Source of the DNA: Megamerina dolium
Taxonomy: Eukaryota > Arthropoda > Insecta > Diptera > Megamerinidae
Reading direction: 5' to 3'
DNA length: 64,000 nt
Assembly (NCBI GenBank): GCA_963854835.1
Contig: OY978525.1
Location: 24,017,253 to 24,081,252 of the forward strand
The first letter of the stretch is position 1. Each line of letters begins with the position of its first letter. The translations under genes were made by a program, and so were the position numbers. This document shows, one piece after another, positions 1-12,026 of this stretch. A model generated the notes under the pieces. It had not been told where the DNA came from, did not search any database, and saw nothing but the letters and a program-made list of their open reading frames with translations.

Positions 1-1482
1 CCTGAAGAGTGAACACTTTTTCATATTCAGTTTAAGCCCTGCTGATTGTATACGCTCAAATACTTCTTTCAACTTTTCCAGGTGGTCGTTAAAATCTTTT
101 CCCATCACAATAATGTCATCGAGGTACACCAAGCACGTTTTCCAGTGTAGTCCTCTGAGTACACGCTCCATCAAACGTTCGAAAGTAGCTGGCGCATTGC
201 ATAAACCAAATGGCATGACTGTAAATTGCCATAGACCATCGCCAATACTGAAAGCTGTTTTCTCTTTGTCTTCCTTACCAAGTTCCACTTGCCAGTAGCC
301 ACTTTGCAAATCAAGAGTTGAGAACCACTTCGCACCAGATAGTGTGTCCAGAGTGTCATCGATTCTTGGCAGTGGATAGCTGTCTTTTTTCGTAATCTCA
401 TTCAGCTTTCTGTAATCCACACAGAATCGAGTACTTCCATCCTTCTTCTTTACCAGCACAACTGGTGAACTCCATGGACTCGCTGATGGTTCAATAACAC
501 CTTGTTTCTGCATATCGGAAATCAGCTTAATGGCTTCGTCTCTTTTGGCCAATGGAACTCGTCGTGGTGCTTGACGAATTGGTCTAGAATCACCGGTGTC
601 AATGTGATGCTTCACGATGGTTGTTCGTCCTCCAGTTTTTCCATTTGAAGAAAATATTGAACTGTACTTCTCCAATACTTGTAAAGCCTTTTCTTTTTGC
701 TGTTTGGTAAGCACACCTGCCCATTCCTCCATCTGTGCTTTTATTTCCGCTCTGACAGTTCCTGATCTTCCACTTTTTATCGACGAACTCTTTTCGCAGT
801 CTACTACGGCAGTGACTTCCTGGCAATGACCAATCACCATTCCTTTCTTCACAACTGTAGATGTATTAGTTGGATTTAATATTCGCACAGGTACTATTCC
901 ATTTTCTTTAGGTTCCACTAACGTCCTACCAGGTATGATGTTTTTATTTTGTATTTCTTTATCTGCTTCCACTAACCACAACTTGCCTGTCCCATCATCC
1001 ACATTTATCTGTGCCCAAATCACCGCTTCTGATTTTGCTGGAACCTCTTGGCGTTGACATGCGAGTACTCGTTTCATGTTTCCACTCCGTTTGTAACCGA
1101 TGTTCAATGGTAATTCGACATTTGCATAACGTAGTATCCGTTGATTTAAATCTAACGTAAATCCGTTGTCAATCATAAAATCAACACCAATTATTACGTC
1201 ATCGATGATGTCGGCCACAATGAATTCATGTTCCCATGTACAATTTCCAATAGATACTCGTTTCTTTATCTTGCCCAGAATTTGTGCATCCTCACCCGTT
1301 GCTGTACGCAATTTTATTCCCATTAAAGGCTCAAACCTCTTTACCAAATCGCTCTTGATTATAGAATGTGATGCACCAGTGTCCAGGGTTAACATGAATT
1401 CCATATTGTCCAATTTTCCATCAATAGTCAAGCTGCTTGGCACACGCTGTAGTTGTGAAATGTGAATGATGGGGCAACCCAC
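1..1482 (-). CDS. Ty3/gypsy pol, N-terminal part (protease and reverse transcriptase), partial
   Basis: Read leftward from about 1482 the frame encodes a retroviral-type aspartic protease (motif LTLDTGASHS) followed by the N-terminal half of Ty3/gypsy reverse transcriptase, with the YLDD active-site motif close to the edge. I see no stop down to base 1, so the frame leaves the window open. It lies in the -1 frame relative to gag, as expected for Gag-Pol made by ribosomal frameshifting or by a separate start. The protein would process Gag-Pol and copy element RNA in cytoplasmic particles. The start is uncertain because pol is probably expressed as a Gag fusion. Confidence 0.82.
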   Translation of the reverse strand, partial: MGCPIIHISQLQRVPSSLTIDGKLDNMEFMLTLDTGASHSIIKSDLVKRFEPLMGIKLRTATGEDAQILGKIKKRVSIGNCTWEHEFIVADIIDDVIIGVDFMIDNGFTLDLNQRILRYANVELPLNIGYKRSGNMKRVLACQRQEVPAKSEAVIWAQINVDDGTGKLWLVEADKEIQNKNIIPGRTLVEPKENGIVPVRILNPTNTSTVVKKGMVIGHCQEVTAVVDCEKSSSIKSGRSGTVRAEIKAQMEEWAGVLTKQQKEKALQVLEKYSSIFSSNGKTGGRTTIVKHHIDTGDSRPIRQAPRRVPLAKRDEAIKLISDMQKQGVIEPSASPWSSPVVLVKKKDGSTRFCVDYRKLNEITKKDSYPLPRIDDTLDTLSGAKWFSTLDLQSGYWQVELGKEDKEKTAFSIGDGLWQFTVMPFGLCNAPATFERLMERVLRGLHWKTCLVYLDDIIVMGKDFNDHLEKLKEVFERIQSAGLKLNMKKCSLFR

Positions 1483-1520
1483 TGTTGGAGTCAGTTCACG
1501 CCCCGCTGAACTGACTCGAT

Positions 1521-3002
1521 TTAGTTTAACGATGGATCTGTGTTAGTGGAGCGATCACTATCCACCTTATTCTCCTTCTTTTGTCTTCCTAGAGAACTCG
1601 ATCTTGGTCGCTTTCGTCGTAGACGGCAGTCACGCGCCATGTGTCCTGGTTTGTCACAAATGAAGCACTTACCAGTAAACTTGTTTTCGCGTCGACCTGT
1701 TGTTCTTACTTCAGGCTGCGCTACAGATTTGAATGCCTGACACACTGCTTCAACCAGATTTGCTGTTTCTGTTTCTAGTTGGCGTACCCGTGGCATTGGT
1801 CGACACATCAAACTGGCGGCTTCAAACGTCAATGCACTACTGACTGTTTCGGCATAAGTATTCCTGGGTGACATGACTAGGGCACGCTTTGTCTCTCCGT
1901 CACGTATGCCGTCTATGAATGCCTCTATTTTGATTTTTTCGACGAACTCTTCCGAATTACCGGAGAACGCTAGATGACATAAGCGCTCAATATCGGAAGC
2001 GAATTCCTGAAGACTCTCATTACTCCGTTGCACTCGCGATCTCAATTCCACTCGATGTAATTGACTCTTGTATTCATTTCCATACTTTCGCTGGAGTGTG
2101 TCCATCAGTGACTGATAGCTACCACGATCTTTCTCTGGAATCATCTGTAACACCTCGGAAGCATTACCTTTTAATGCGACTATTAAAGCAGCAGTCTTGT
2201 CGCTATCATCCCATTGATTCTTCGAAGCTGTTGTCTCGAATTGAAGCTTGAAGATATTGAATGGCGTGCTTCCGTCAAATGTTGGTGGCTTTAATTTGAT
2301 TGTACTTGAATCTCTAATCACTGATGTGGCTGGTCCATTTATTTTTAGTTGATTGAGTTCGTGCTGTAATTTCTCGAACTTATCTTCCAAGTCATCTACA
2401 TGTTCCTTTAAATCCGTGACCTTTTCATTAATGGTTCCGGAAATTTCCTGAAATCTAAGTTCAATTCCTTTTTGTAGATTTTCGATGACGTGTTCTTGTC
2501 GAGCCGAACCTTCTTGAATTTCCATAAGCAATTCAGCCGAATGTTCTTGAAACTTGGAGTCAATTGTTTTCTGGAACTCTCCCATAGCGTTTTCTTGACG
2601 TACCGAATGTTCTTGAAACTTGGAGTCAATTGTTTTCTGGAACTCTCCCATAGCGTTTTCTTGACGTACCGAATGTTCTTGAAACTTGGAGTCAATGCGA
2701 GACGCATTTTCTTGTAACTTCGCATTAATTCCTTGCAGTTGCTGCTGCTGTTGTTGCATCATGGATTTCATGAGTTCCATTAGTTGACCACTCGAATCTA
2801 TCTTGCTTTCTTCCTCAGCGTGTACGACTGCTTGTATATCGGCTTCCTCGAAGAACTCATGTTCTTCTACGTTAATTCCTTTAGCCTCCATAGCTTGCCT
2901 CAGCCTCACCAGCAGTTCCGCCTTTGCACCTGATGACGATAGATTCATCTCTACCAACAGCTTTTTAAGCTGGTCCACTTTTAGTTGGTCAATTTTCACC
3001 AT
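1521..3002 (-). CDS. Ty3/gypsy Gag with SAP domain and CCHC knuckle
   Basis: A 493-residue structural protein of the retrotransposon particle. The N-terminus (residues 1-42) resembles a SAP DNA-binding motif (LKKLLVEMNLSSSGAKAELL). It is followed by a glutamine-rich coiled coil (about 60-220), the retrotransposon Gag domain (about 230-390) and one CCHC zinc knuckle (CFICDKPGHMARDC) near the C-terminus that would bind genomic RNA. The coiled coil holds a 22-residue unit (DSKFQEHSVRQENAMG...) present twice in tandem and starting a third time, at about 2536-2690. The first ATG follows directly after the primer binding site. The frame is intact. Confidence 0.9.
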   Translation of the reverse strand: MVKIDQLKVDQLKKLLVEMNLSSSGAKAELLVRLRQAMEAKGINVEEHEFFEEADIQAVVHAEEESKIDSSGQLMELMKSMMQQQQQQLQGINAKLQENASRIDSKFQEHSVRQENAMGEFQKTIDSKFQEHSVRQENAMGEFQKTIDSKFQEHSAELLMEIQEGSARQEHVIENLQKGIELRFQEISGTINEKVTDLKEHVDDLEDKFEKLQHELNQLKINGPATSVIRDSSTIKLKPPTFDGSTPFNIFKLQFETTASKNQWDDSDKTAALIVALKGNASEVLQMIPEKDRGSYQSLMDTLQRKYGNEYKSQLHRVELRSRVQRSNESLQEFASDIERLCHLAFSGNSEEFVEKIKIEAFIDGIRDGETKRALVMSPRNTYAETVSSALTFEAASLMCRPMPRVRQLETETANLVEAVCQAFKSVAQPEVRTTGRRENKFTGKCFICDKPGHMARDCRLRRKRPRSSSLGRQKKENKVDSDRSTNTDPSLN

Positions 3003-3031
3003 CTTTACAGAATCCCACTTCTGACACCAAT

Positions 3032-3436
3032 TGTTACGTTTTTATTCTGTGAACGTTTAATTCTATTTGAATTACCTTGTTCGATCACTGGATTCTGTTA
3101 ATGATAACTGCAACACTTATTTTATACAACTATATACAGCAACAATTTATTTAATAAACTCTATTTACAATCAACTCTGTTTATAATCAACTATTTACAA
3201 TAACACTTTAATGTACTAGCAACTTTTGCCTCTGTATAGATGTTTGCGCATTCACGTTCGGAATTCGATTCCCACTTCTCAATACTGGCTCTATTTATAC
3301 TCTGTTGGCAACACCCCAGAATCTTCCTTTATCGAGATTCTTCTCTTCCTTTCTCGTTGGCTTGACATTCGTTTCGATGCTGCCAATAGTGTCAGTCACA
3401 ATAGTGATGAGTAACCAACTATCGATACTCGTTACA
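3032..3436 (-). repeat. 5' LTR of Ty3/gypsy copy 1
   Basis: 405 bp. On the element strand it starts TGTAACGAGTATCGATAG and ends AAAAACGTAACA. It is about 32 bp shorter than the 437-bp LTRs of the 28-34 kb copy, because the stretch between the GCCAACGAG and GAATGTCAA blocks is missing. The primer binding site next to it (3011-3029) is TGGTGTCAGAAGTGGGATT on the element strand, complementary to the 3' end of a dipteran tRNA-Leu plus CCA. Confidence 0.92.
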
Positions 3437-3440
3437 ATAT

Positions 3441-4112
3441 CAACGTTTTTGTTTTTGTATATCAAACAAAAACAAATTAAAGGGAATCGTCGCGTCGCAT
3501 TTTACATAATTCATCAGTGAAAGTAAATTATGAGTGTATAGCCATTAATCGGGTGAAGAATCGTAAAGGTTCGAGCGTTTATATCCAACTTGTCTTCCGT
3601 CTTCCTTAAGACCAACTGAATATGGTTAAATGAAAACATTAGTCACTCTTTGCGTCAGCGTCACATGTAGTCACCAAGAGGCGAAAATTTATTTTATACA
3701 GCAGTTTACGTTTTTTAAATAAATAGAAAACCATAGCAAGTGAGGATTGGAAGAGAGAAAGAGAGCTGAGTTAGAAGCAGGGAGGAAAAGAAAAATTTTC
3801 AACATCTTTGAAGAAAGAGCTGCCTAAATTGGCATCTCTATGACGAGCAAGTGTCGGACATTTACGGAGGTAGTGGAAGGAAGATTATTGCAGCTTCGGC
3901 AGAAATCCTTTTCCAATTCACTATTTCGCTAAAACTTTTCTAATAAATTTTAGCGAAATTAGGAGGAAATTGTCATTCTTTATTTGCTTTATTTCCGTTA
4001 TTCTCGCTTTATTTTTCTTTTTTTTAGAGATAGTTTCATACTTCGAATAAACTGTCAACTTCTTCTTATGCGCTTATTTTGTTATTTCGCTTGAAGTTTT
4101 CTGTTTTTTAAA
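3441..4112. other. Non-coding flank, no gene recognised
   Basis: AT-rich sequence between the Ty3/gypsy LTR and the RTE debris. It includes a purine-rich run near 3750-3790 and a T-rich run near 4010-4025. No convincing ORF or RNA was seen. Confidence 0.5.
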
Positions 4113-5165
4113 TTCGCTCGACATGACCTAGCCAGCGCAGCCGCTGAATTTTAATGCGCTTTAATTTGTCGGTGTCGGCATACAGCTCATGGTTGTACCT
4201 TATTCGATACTCGCCGCCAACGCAATGAATCCAAAGATCTTGCGAATGACTTTTCTCTTGAAAACTTCGTGCATTTTCTCATATGAGATGGAAACTGTCC
4301 AAGCTTCGGCGCCATATGAAAGGGCAGGCATGATGAGAGACTTGTAGAGTGTGATTTTCGTTTCTCGAGAGAGGGCTCGACTTCTCAATTACTAACTTAG
4401 CTCAAAATAGCACCTGTTAGCAAGAGTAATCTTTCGTACTATATCTAGGCTGACGTCATAACTGGTATTAATACCGGTTACAAAATAGACAAAGTTCTTC
4501 ACTACTCCAAAAGCATAGTTTTCAACAGTGACATGCTGTCCAAGACCCAGTGAATCTTTGTTTGTTGACACTAGGTACTTCATCTTGTCCTCGTTCACCG
4601 CAAGACCCATTCGACGCGACTTTCTTTACAACTCTGAGAATGCTCGCGGATTCATGCCGATTATTTCTATGTCACCGGCATACGCCAACAGCATGACACT
4701 TTTGTTGAAAACAGTGTCAGGTTATTAAGCATAGAGTTCAATCTTTCACACAGTACGATCGATAGGATCTTGTATGCGAAGAAGGCTTTTTCCACAGTAG
4801 TTGGCGCAAATTGTGTGGTCTCCTATCTTATATACGAGACAGAGAACAGTGAGAATCATCGGACATGCTTTCATCCGATCATATATTCTGCTTATGAGCT
4901 GGTGCATGCAGCTCAACACCTCCGGTCTTAAACAACTCGGCAGGCAGGTCATCAGCAACTGCAGCTTTTTTATTTTTCAGCCTTTGTGTGGTCTTCTTTC
5001 TTATATACGACATAGAGAACAGTGAGAATCATCGGACATGCTTTCATCCGATCATATTCTGCTTATGAGCTGGTGCTTAAACAACTCGGCAGACAGGCCA
5101 TCAGTACCTGGAGCTTTGTTGTTTTTCAGCCTAAAAATGGGCTATCAAAAGTCATTATGGTCATG
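4113..5165 (-). mobile_element. RTE-like non-LTR retrotransposon fragment, degenerate
   Basis: Minus-strand remnant of reverse transcriptase and C-terminal region, recognised by nucleotide similarity to the better copy at 57790-59590. Examples are the reverse complement of the C-terminal block at 4113-4200, the YGAEAWT-type block at about 4300 and the YADD-type block at about 4675. There are many stops and frameshifts. A segment of about 170 bp is duplicated in tandem (about 4825-4990 and 4995-5130), with both copies carrying the same run beginning AGAGAACAGTGAGAATC. Non-functional. Confidence 0.75.
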
Positions 5166-5546
5166 GCCAACAAATAACGAAGAAATTATTTTTAGAGCTT
5201 AAACGATGAAGTAGAAGTTTAAGCGAAAGAATGAATTGAAATAGGGCTGTTGGTTTCATGTCTGCCGGCCAGGTAGTAGTCGGTGATGGTATTAAGGCCC
5301 AATGTGACCTAGGAGTTGATTATTCTATTCTATTCTTTTTCTGATTTTATTCAAAAATGGCCAAATTTTCCTGGTTATTGTTTACAAGTGCTCCAAACAT
5401 ATATTATATATAAATCCACAGAAATACACTACAGTGATCTGGAAGTCGAAAATATTCCACTTCCTACCCTTCATTCATCTCGGAGTCATCCATGTAAATA
5501 TGCAACGAATGCTCTCATGCAACATCGAATGGTCATATATACATAC
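5166..5546. other. Non-coding spacer
   Basis: AT-rich spacer between RTE debris and a decayed LTR element. Nothing recognisable was seen. Confidence 0.5.
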
Positions 5547-5829
5547 TGTAACGAGTATTGGCAGCATCGAAGCGAATGTCAACCAAAAGAAATAGGCGAT
5601 AACCAGAACAAGCCAACGAGAAAAAAAGAGAAAAATCTCGACTACGATAAAGGAAGATTCTGGAGTGTTGCAACAGAGTATAAGTAGGGCTAGCTGTTGA
5701 TAAAATCAATCAAAGTGATCGCGCAAATATTGATACAGTATCAGAGGCAAAAGTTGCAAGTACATTAAAGAGTTATTGCAAATAGTTGATTGTAAATAGA
5801 TTTGATTAAATAAATTGTTGCTGTATATA

Positions 5830-6185
5830 AAAAAAAAAATAAATAAATATGTGGCACTTAAAGCCCCAAAGGGCTCATTGGCCGAGCTTCTCTTCCATTA
5901 CTGTTGTGCGTCTTAAATTTTTGGACAGTATTAGAATGGACCTACTTATTTTAGCCGGTTCCGAACGGCAGAACACTTGTGACATCATTTTTTCTGAGTT
6001 TTGTCACAGAGTTCTTTTTTAGAAGCTTTTTCATGGCAAGTTGTTACTGTCGGAAGAATTGCCAATTGCTTGCGTTCGAAAGAAAAATCTTTTCGATATT
6101 AAATTTGTTATGCATCAGCCGGGTATTGAACCACGACCTACAGATCAGAAGGCGAACACACTAACCACTGTGCTACGGCACCCAC
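5830..6185 (-). mobile_element. tRNA-derived SINE, copy 1
   Basis: Minus-strand SINE of about 355 bp. On its own strand it has a tRNA-like head (CCGTAGC...), a conserved non-tRNA body ending CTTTAAGTGCCACATA, and an AT-rich tail. The 14-bp flanking duplication TGTTGCTGTATATA (5816-5829 and 6186-6199) is LTR sequence, so the SINE inserted into the LTR by target-primed reverse transcription. The A-box has a substitution (CACAGTGG instead of CTCAGTGG). Confidence 0.88.
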
Positions 6186-6190
6186 TGTTG

Positions 6191-6231
<41 letters not shown>

Positions 6232-6235
6232 CATA

Positions 6236-7108
<873 letters not shown>

Positions 7109-7248
7109 CTGCTGTATATAGTTGTACAAAATAAGTGTTGCAATATTATTGACAGAATCCAGTGATCGAACAAAGTTGATTCAAATAGAATTAAACGTTC
7201 ATAAAATGAAAATGTAACAATTGGTGTCGGAAGTGGGATTCTGTAAAG

Positions 7249-8180
7249 ATGGTGAAAATTGATCAACTAAAAGTGGACCAGCTTAAGGAGTTATTGGTAG
7301 AAATGAATCTATCGTCATCAGGTGCAAAGGCGGAACTGCTGGTGAGGCTAAGGCTAGCCATGGAGGCTAAGGGTATTAATGTAGAAGAAGATGAGTTCTT
7401 TTAGGAAGCCGATATACATGCAGTTGTGCACGCTGAAGAAGAGAGCAAGATAGATTCTAGTGGTCAACTGATGGATTTCATGAAAACCATGATGCAACAG
7501 TTACAATAAAATGCATCTCGCCTTAAAGGCGTTATTAGTGAATAATGTTCAGAAATTCAAGGAAATGCATCTCGCATTGACTGCAGACTTGAAGAACATT
7601 CGGGACGCCAAGAGGGCGTTATTAGTGAATTGCGCATGGAAATTCAGGAAGGACCGGCTCGCCAAGAACACGTCATCGTAAATCTACAAAAAGGAATTGA
7701 ACTTATATTTCAGAAAATTTCCGGTTCCATTAATAACAAAGTCACAGAGCTGAAAGAACACGTGGATGAGTTGGATGATAAGCTGAAGGAACAAGTCGAC
7801 AACTGGGAAGTTCAAGAAATTAGAGCACGAACTCGATCAACTAAAAATAGACGTACCATCTACATCTGTGATTAGAGAATCAAGTACAATGAAGCTAAAG
7901 CCGCTGACGTTGGATGATGTTGATGGCATTTGGGCATCAACAAAACCGTCGAGAAAATAAAGAAACGATTTTATTGAGTTGGATGTTATGACCATGTCGC
8001 TGATTGGATACTTCTTTTCTTCTAACTTTTCTACTAAAGTCCCACTATGAAAAGTCGAGCTAAGATGCACCAATACCCCGTAGGTGCTCAATTTGAGCGA
8101 ATTGCTATGGACATAGCTGGCCCTAATCCAACAAGCAACGCAGGGAACAAGTATGTTCTGGTAGGTATATATTACTTCAG
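7249..8180 (+). pseudogene. Decayed gag and integrase remnant of Ty3/gypsy copy 4
   Basis: Starts like the intact gag (MVKIDQLKVDQLKELL), then has in-frame stops (TAG near 7403, TAA near 7507) and loses the frame. At about 7905-7930 gag sequence joins directly to the integrase zinc-binding region (GIxKTVEKIKKRFY block), so protease, RT and RNase H are deleted. A second junction at 8178-8181 joins the integrase block ATTACTTCAG to the LTR start TGTAACG. CAG also precedes the LTR in the intact relative, so this looks like a microhomology deletion. Confidence 0.8.
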
Positions 8181-8312
8181 TGTAACGTGTATCGATGGTT
8201 GGTTACTCATCACTAATTGTGAATGACACGAATATTTGCAGCATCGTAGCAAATGTTAACGAAAAGAAATAGGCGATAACCAGATCAAGCCAACGAGAAA
8301 GAAAGAGAAAAA

Positions 8313-9199
8313 CGCTAGTAACGCTTCAATAGTATTTGTTTATTCCTTATACAATAATATGGACAAAAAAAATTGATTGAAATTCTGCTAATAAAATATG
8401 AAGAACATGAACTGGTATACAATATAATGTGCGACATCCACAATAGATGGACAGAACTAAAAGAGTTGATGCAATACATCCCATTACTGAAAATCTAAAA
8501 GAAATGGATTCCAATATTACCGTCGATGCCACATAAAGACAAGTACACACGTTAAGAAGAAGCTGTGTAACATTACAATTTCTTTTAAAACTTGTTCAAT
8601 TATATGTTCGTTATTAACGTCCATAATTTTTCAGCGAACGTAAAAAACACAAGAAAAGAAGCAAACGAAAAGTCACCATGTAAACGTGTGAATATTTACG
8701 AAGACAAAAAACGAAATGTAAAGAGCCATCGTCTGGGCCGGGTTTAATTAGATATTGGTGAGATTCATCCAAACGTATAAAAGCCATGTAAACCTTATAA
8801 AATTTTACACTCGTAAATCAACTGTCATATATTTGTATGAAAATGAAATTACGCGACGATTTCATCGTGTAAATTAACAGATAAAATTATATGGTTTGAA
8901 ATGCAACTCTGTTGTACGCGCTTTTGTTCTGCATACGTTAAATCATAGGTAAATATATTTAATTTATGTTAAGCATAATTACTTTCATTTTTCTCAACCC
9001 ATTAATTGATATTTTTTCCGATTCTTATAAAATTATACGGTTTCCCACTATTATAGATTGCATGAAATTTGGTTTCAATCGAAAATTGGCCTTCAATGTA
9101 TTTGACAATCGAAGTCAATATTTAAATACATTTGTGTTTACTGGGCAAACGTGTGCTTGAAGCGGAAGAGGCCATTGCTGTCGTGATTGATGGCTTTGA
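8313..9199. other. AT-rich intergenic region upstream of RpL12
   Basis: No gene or recognisable transposon was seen. It lies between the truncated LTR and the RpL12 promoter. Confidence 0.5.
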
Positions 9200-9333
9200 C
9201 GTTTTCTGTCTTTTACGTTGTCACCGCTCTTGGTTAAGGTTTGTGTTTATGAATTTCTTTTGCAATATTCGATCAAATTATATTTAAATAATCATTATAA
9301 ATTTTAATACAACTACTTTACAGACGCCCTAAT
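9200..9333 (+). promoter_or_regulatory. RpL12 core promoter and 5' UTR with leader intron
   Basis: A pyrimidine run GTCTTTTAC at about 9208-9216 fits the TCT/TOP-type initiator of dipteran ribosomal protein genes, placing a likely start at about C9210. A short leader exon would run to 9238 (AAG followed by GTTTGTG). A 5' UTR intron of 9239-9323 would end in TTTACAG, with the second leader segment ending just before the ATG at 9334. The start site and donor are inferred from motif only. Confidence 0.55.
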
Positions 9334-10046
9334 ATGCCTCCAAAGTTTGATCCAACTGAAGTAAAATTAGGTAAATTTGCTCATTTGCATTGCTACAATA
9401 TAATGAAACAAGCAAGATTTACCGATGAAATTTTGTTCTAATTCTAGTTTACTTGCGATGTGTTGGCGGTGAAGTAGGAGCAACATCATCGTTGGCTCCC
9501 AAAATCGGTCCACTCGGTTTGGTATGTCAGTTGTATTTGTCCAAAACATATTCGAATTAAGTAACTAACTGCTGATCCACTTGTATATTTACAGTCACCA
9601 AAGAAAGTTGGTGATGATATCGCCAAAGCAACATCAGACTGGAAAGGTCTTAAAATCACAGTTTGTTTAACAATTCAAAACAGACAAGCAACTATTTCAG
9701 TGGTACCTTCTGCAGCTTCATTGATTATTAAGGCATTGAAAGAACCACCACGCGACAGGAAAAAACAAAAGAACAGTGAGTGCAAACTAGTGAACAAACA
9801 AAATGTATTCGAAAAATAATTGCAATTTATTTGATTATAGTCAAACACAGTGGTAACATTAGTTTTGATGATATCGCTGCAATTGCACGCACCATGCGTC
9901 CACGATCAATGGCTCGTGAGCTTTCTGGTACATGCAAGGAAATTTTGGGCACTGCACAAAGTGTTGGCTGTACTGTTGACGGTAGACCACCACACGATAT
10001 CATCGATGAGATCAATAATGGTACTTTCGAATGCCCTACAGAATAA
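9334..10046 (+). CDS. RpL12: Ribosomal protein L12 (uL11), four coding exons
   Basis: Cytosolic large-subunit ribosomal protein of the GTPase-associated centre (stalk base). Exons: 9334-9370, 9448-9521, 9595-9775 and 9841-10046, all with GT-AG introns. They sum to 498 nt, giving 165 residues, the usual length. The protein begins [12 protein letters not shown] and contains the conserved blocks [45 protein letters not shown] and [17 protein letters not shown]. The introns are short, at 77, 73 and 65 bp. The frame is intact and the gene looks functional. It is expected to be constitutively and highly expressed and growth-regulated through its TOP-like start. Confidence 0.97.
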
Positions 10047-10089
10047 ACAAAACAATTTGTGTGTGCATAACAATAATAAGTGAATTATT

Positions 10090-11030
10090 AAATTTGTATG
10101 AAAATAGTATATAAACAAGAAAGTGCAGTTTTTTTTCCTTTTATATGCTTGCAAAATATTACTAGTATATCCCACTTGTACAACAATTAGATAAATGTGC
10201 ATTTGATATACGAACTTATAAAAACAGCTTTGGGGAAGGTTGACAAGTCGATGTCAAAATTAAATTCCTGAAGTTCATGCAATAGTATTTTTTAAATATA
10301 AATATAAGGATGTATTTCTTGCTTCAGTATACCAAGAAGCAGTTAACATCAATTGTAGTGCCTTGACAGTTAGTCTTATAAGCATTATGCTTTTTCGGCA
10401 GTTTGGTTTTTATATGTCGCGCTTAACATAACGAATGGACCAGTACATGTTCCTATTAGTTCTTAATGCCGTACCATTTAAATTAGATATTAGGGATCAA
10501 GTGCTGGGTACGGTCTCCTAAGAAAAAATTACCTCGGATAGATATTATTTTCATGAATATAAAAAACCTAATTTTTTTGTAGCTAACGCCTATATAAGGC
10601 GTGGCTCAAAGTTCAAAGTAGCAATTTTTTGTTACAATATGGGTATCAAAAGCAAGATTTTTTAAATACCTTTTCACTGATATTTAATACTTATATTTCA
10701 CATTTTAAAAGTTATCAAAAATATAAATTAAAAATTTGTTTTTTCAAAAACCTGAGTTCAATATGGACGGCTTTCAATACAATTACCTGTATGTCTTCAA
10801 ATTCAGTTTCGCAACAAACAATATTTTAGGATATTTCTTGTTGATAGACGGCCTTTGGCCGGGCGTTAAAAAATAACTCTAAATAGACCCGACGCCGGTA
10901 TTATCATTTTTCACGTCTTTGCTTGTATTACCTTTACATTTTTGCTGTATGATCAAGTAATTTGTTTTTAGTTTATTTACGAGTAAGCCTTTACTGCTAT
11001 CCCATTTTGAAATATAAATCTAAATCATCA
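10090..11030. other. Intergenic region between RpL12 and LINE debris
   Basis: AT-rich. RpL12 transcription probably ends within the first about 100 bp: ATTAAA occurs near 10086 and no perfect AATAAA was found close by. No other gene or transposon was recognised. Confidence 0.5.
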
Positions 11031-11420
11031 CTAATTTTTTTCTTCTAGTTCGAGATATGTAGTTATAAATTTGCCATTTATTATATTATGTATGTATAAA
11101 AGGTATACTGAACCCTGTGGTACACCAATTTGAGTGGTCAGCTCATCGCTTAGAATATTGTTCACTTTTACTGCATGTGCCCTGTTTTCAAGGTAACTCT
11201 TTATTAGGCAGTCCTCTGATACCGAGATCATGTAGTATAACCAGCAATCTATGATGAACCAGGTCAAACGCTTTTGTTAGGCCTATAATAGCGGTTGTCA
11301 TCAAATGCCTATGACCGAATAAATTTCTGACGTCCAGCAATTGACATCGATAATATATTGCATTCGAATCAAGACGTTGGCGACAAAAAAGTTCCAACTC
11401 CCCATGCAAAGGCTCGATTT
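11031..11420 (-). mobile_element. Non-LTR reverse transcriptase fragment (CR1/Jockey-like), degenerate
   Basis: Minus-strand frames carry pieces of a LINE reverse transcriptase. The first includes LTKAFDLVHHRLLVILHDLG, followed after a frameshift by SYLENRAHAVKVNN and GVPQGS. The order matches RT blocks 3-4 of non-LTR elements. The clade cannot be settled from this length. Frame changes and lack of the catalytic YxDD block show it is dead. It lies just downstream of RpL39. Confidence 0.7.
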
Positions 11421-11652
11421 TGTCACCTCGAATTACTTACATACACTACTAAACAAATGCATATGCCAAAAATGAAATACCATTAAGATGTACATATTCA
11501 GAATGTAGCTTTTATTTGTGATTAAAAATCCACTCGACATCGCTTCCGCATATTTAATACAAATACACGATGTGGTAATAAAAATACACACAGCAATGAA
11601 CAATCCAAAACAGTATAATCCTTTTGTAGGATTTCCTCGTACATTGAATTGT

Positions 11653-12026
11653 TTACAACTTCAACTTGGTACGTCTCCAGTGACGTCTCTTGGCATTGTA
11701 CCTGAAATTGTAAAAAAAATTATACACGTTTCGATTAATTTACTTTGAACACAATTTGCATGCAATTATTTAATTATTACGAATTAGTTGCATTTTTGTT
11801 TTTTCTTTAAACTACTAACCTAATGGTGTTTCCTGTACGTAGACGTACCCATTGTGGTACTGATCTGTTTTGCTTCAATTTCTTGGCAAGCTTTTGTTTA
11901 ATTCTGAAAGATTTATGCGCCGCCTACAAAAAGATTTTATTAGTTTACATTTTTTTAAAAATATCGTATTTTTGCACATATGATTTATAAGATTCAATTG
12001 GATTATTTTCCAAAATTAATTACCAT
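11653..12026 (-). CDS. RpL39: Ribosomal protein L39 (eL39), three coding exons
   Basis: A 51-residue basic protein lining the ribosomal exit tunnel, too small and too split to show as a long ORF. Minus-strand coding exons: 12024-12026 (just the ATG, followed by GTAATT), 11820-11923 and 11653-11701. These total 156 nt including TAA. The product includes [35 protein letters not shown] and [15 protein letters not shown], matching animal eL39 almost residue for residue. Splice sites are TTTTTGTAG/GCG, AG/GTTAGT and TTTCAG/GTAC. A polyadenylation signal AATAAA lies at 11511-11516 (reverse). The ATG-only first coding exon is, from memory, also the arrangement in Drosophila. Confidence 0.95.

Larger units (their letters stand above)
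1..3440 (-). mobile_element. Ty3/gypsy LTR retrotransposon, copy 1 (runs off left edge)
   Basis: Minus-strand element with 5' LTR (3032-3436), tRNA-Leu-type primer binding site, gag, and the protease-RT part of pol up to the window edge. The rest of pol and the 3' LTR lie outside the window. It is closely similar along its length to the copy at 28478-34279. The base group just outside the LTR, 3437-3440, is ATAT, the same target used by the other copies. In this copy the protease-to-RT stretch (about 532-671) is present, whereas the 28-34 kb copy has lost it, so this is the best template here for the family's pol frame. No envelope gene is visible, so it is called a retrotransposon rather than a retrovirus. 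Confidence 0.93.

Noticed and set aside
5316..5687. 123-codon plus-strand ORF
   Set aside because: It spans non-coding DNA and the start of a decayed LTR; the second half is LTR sequence.
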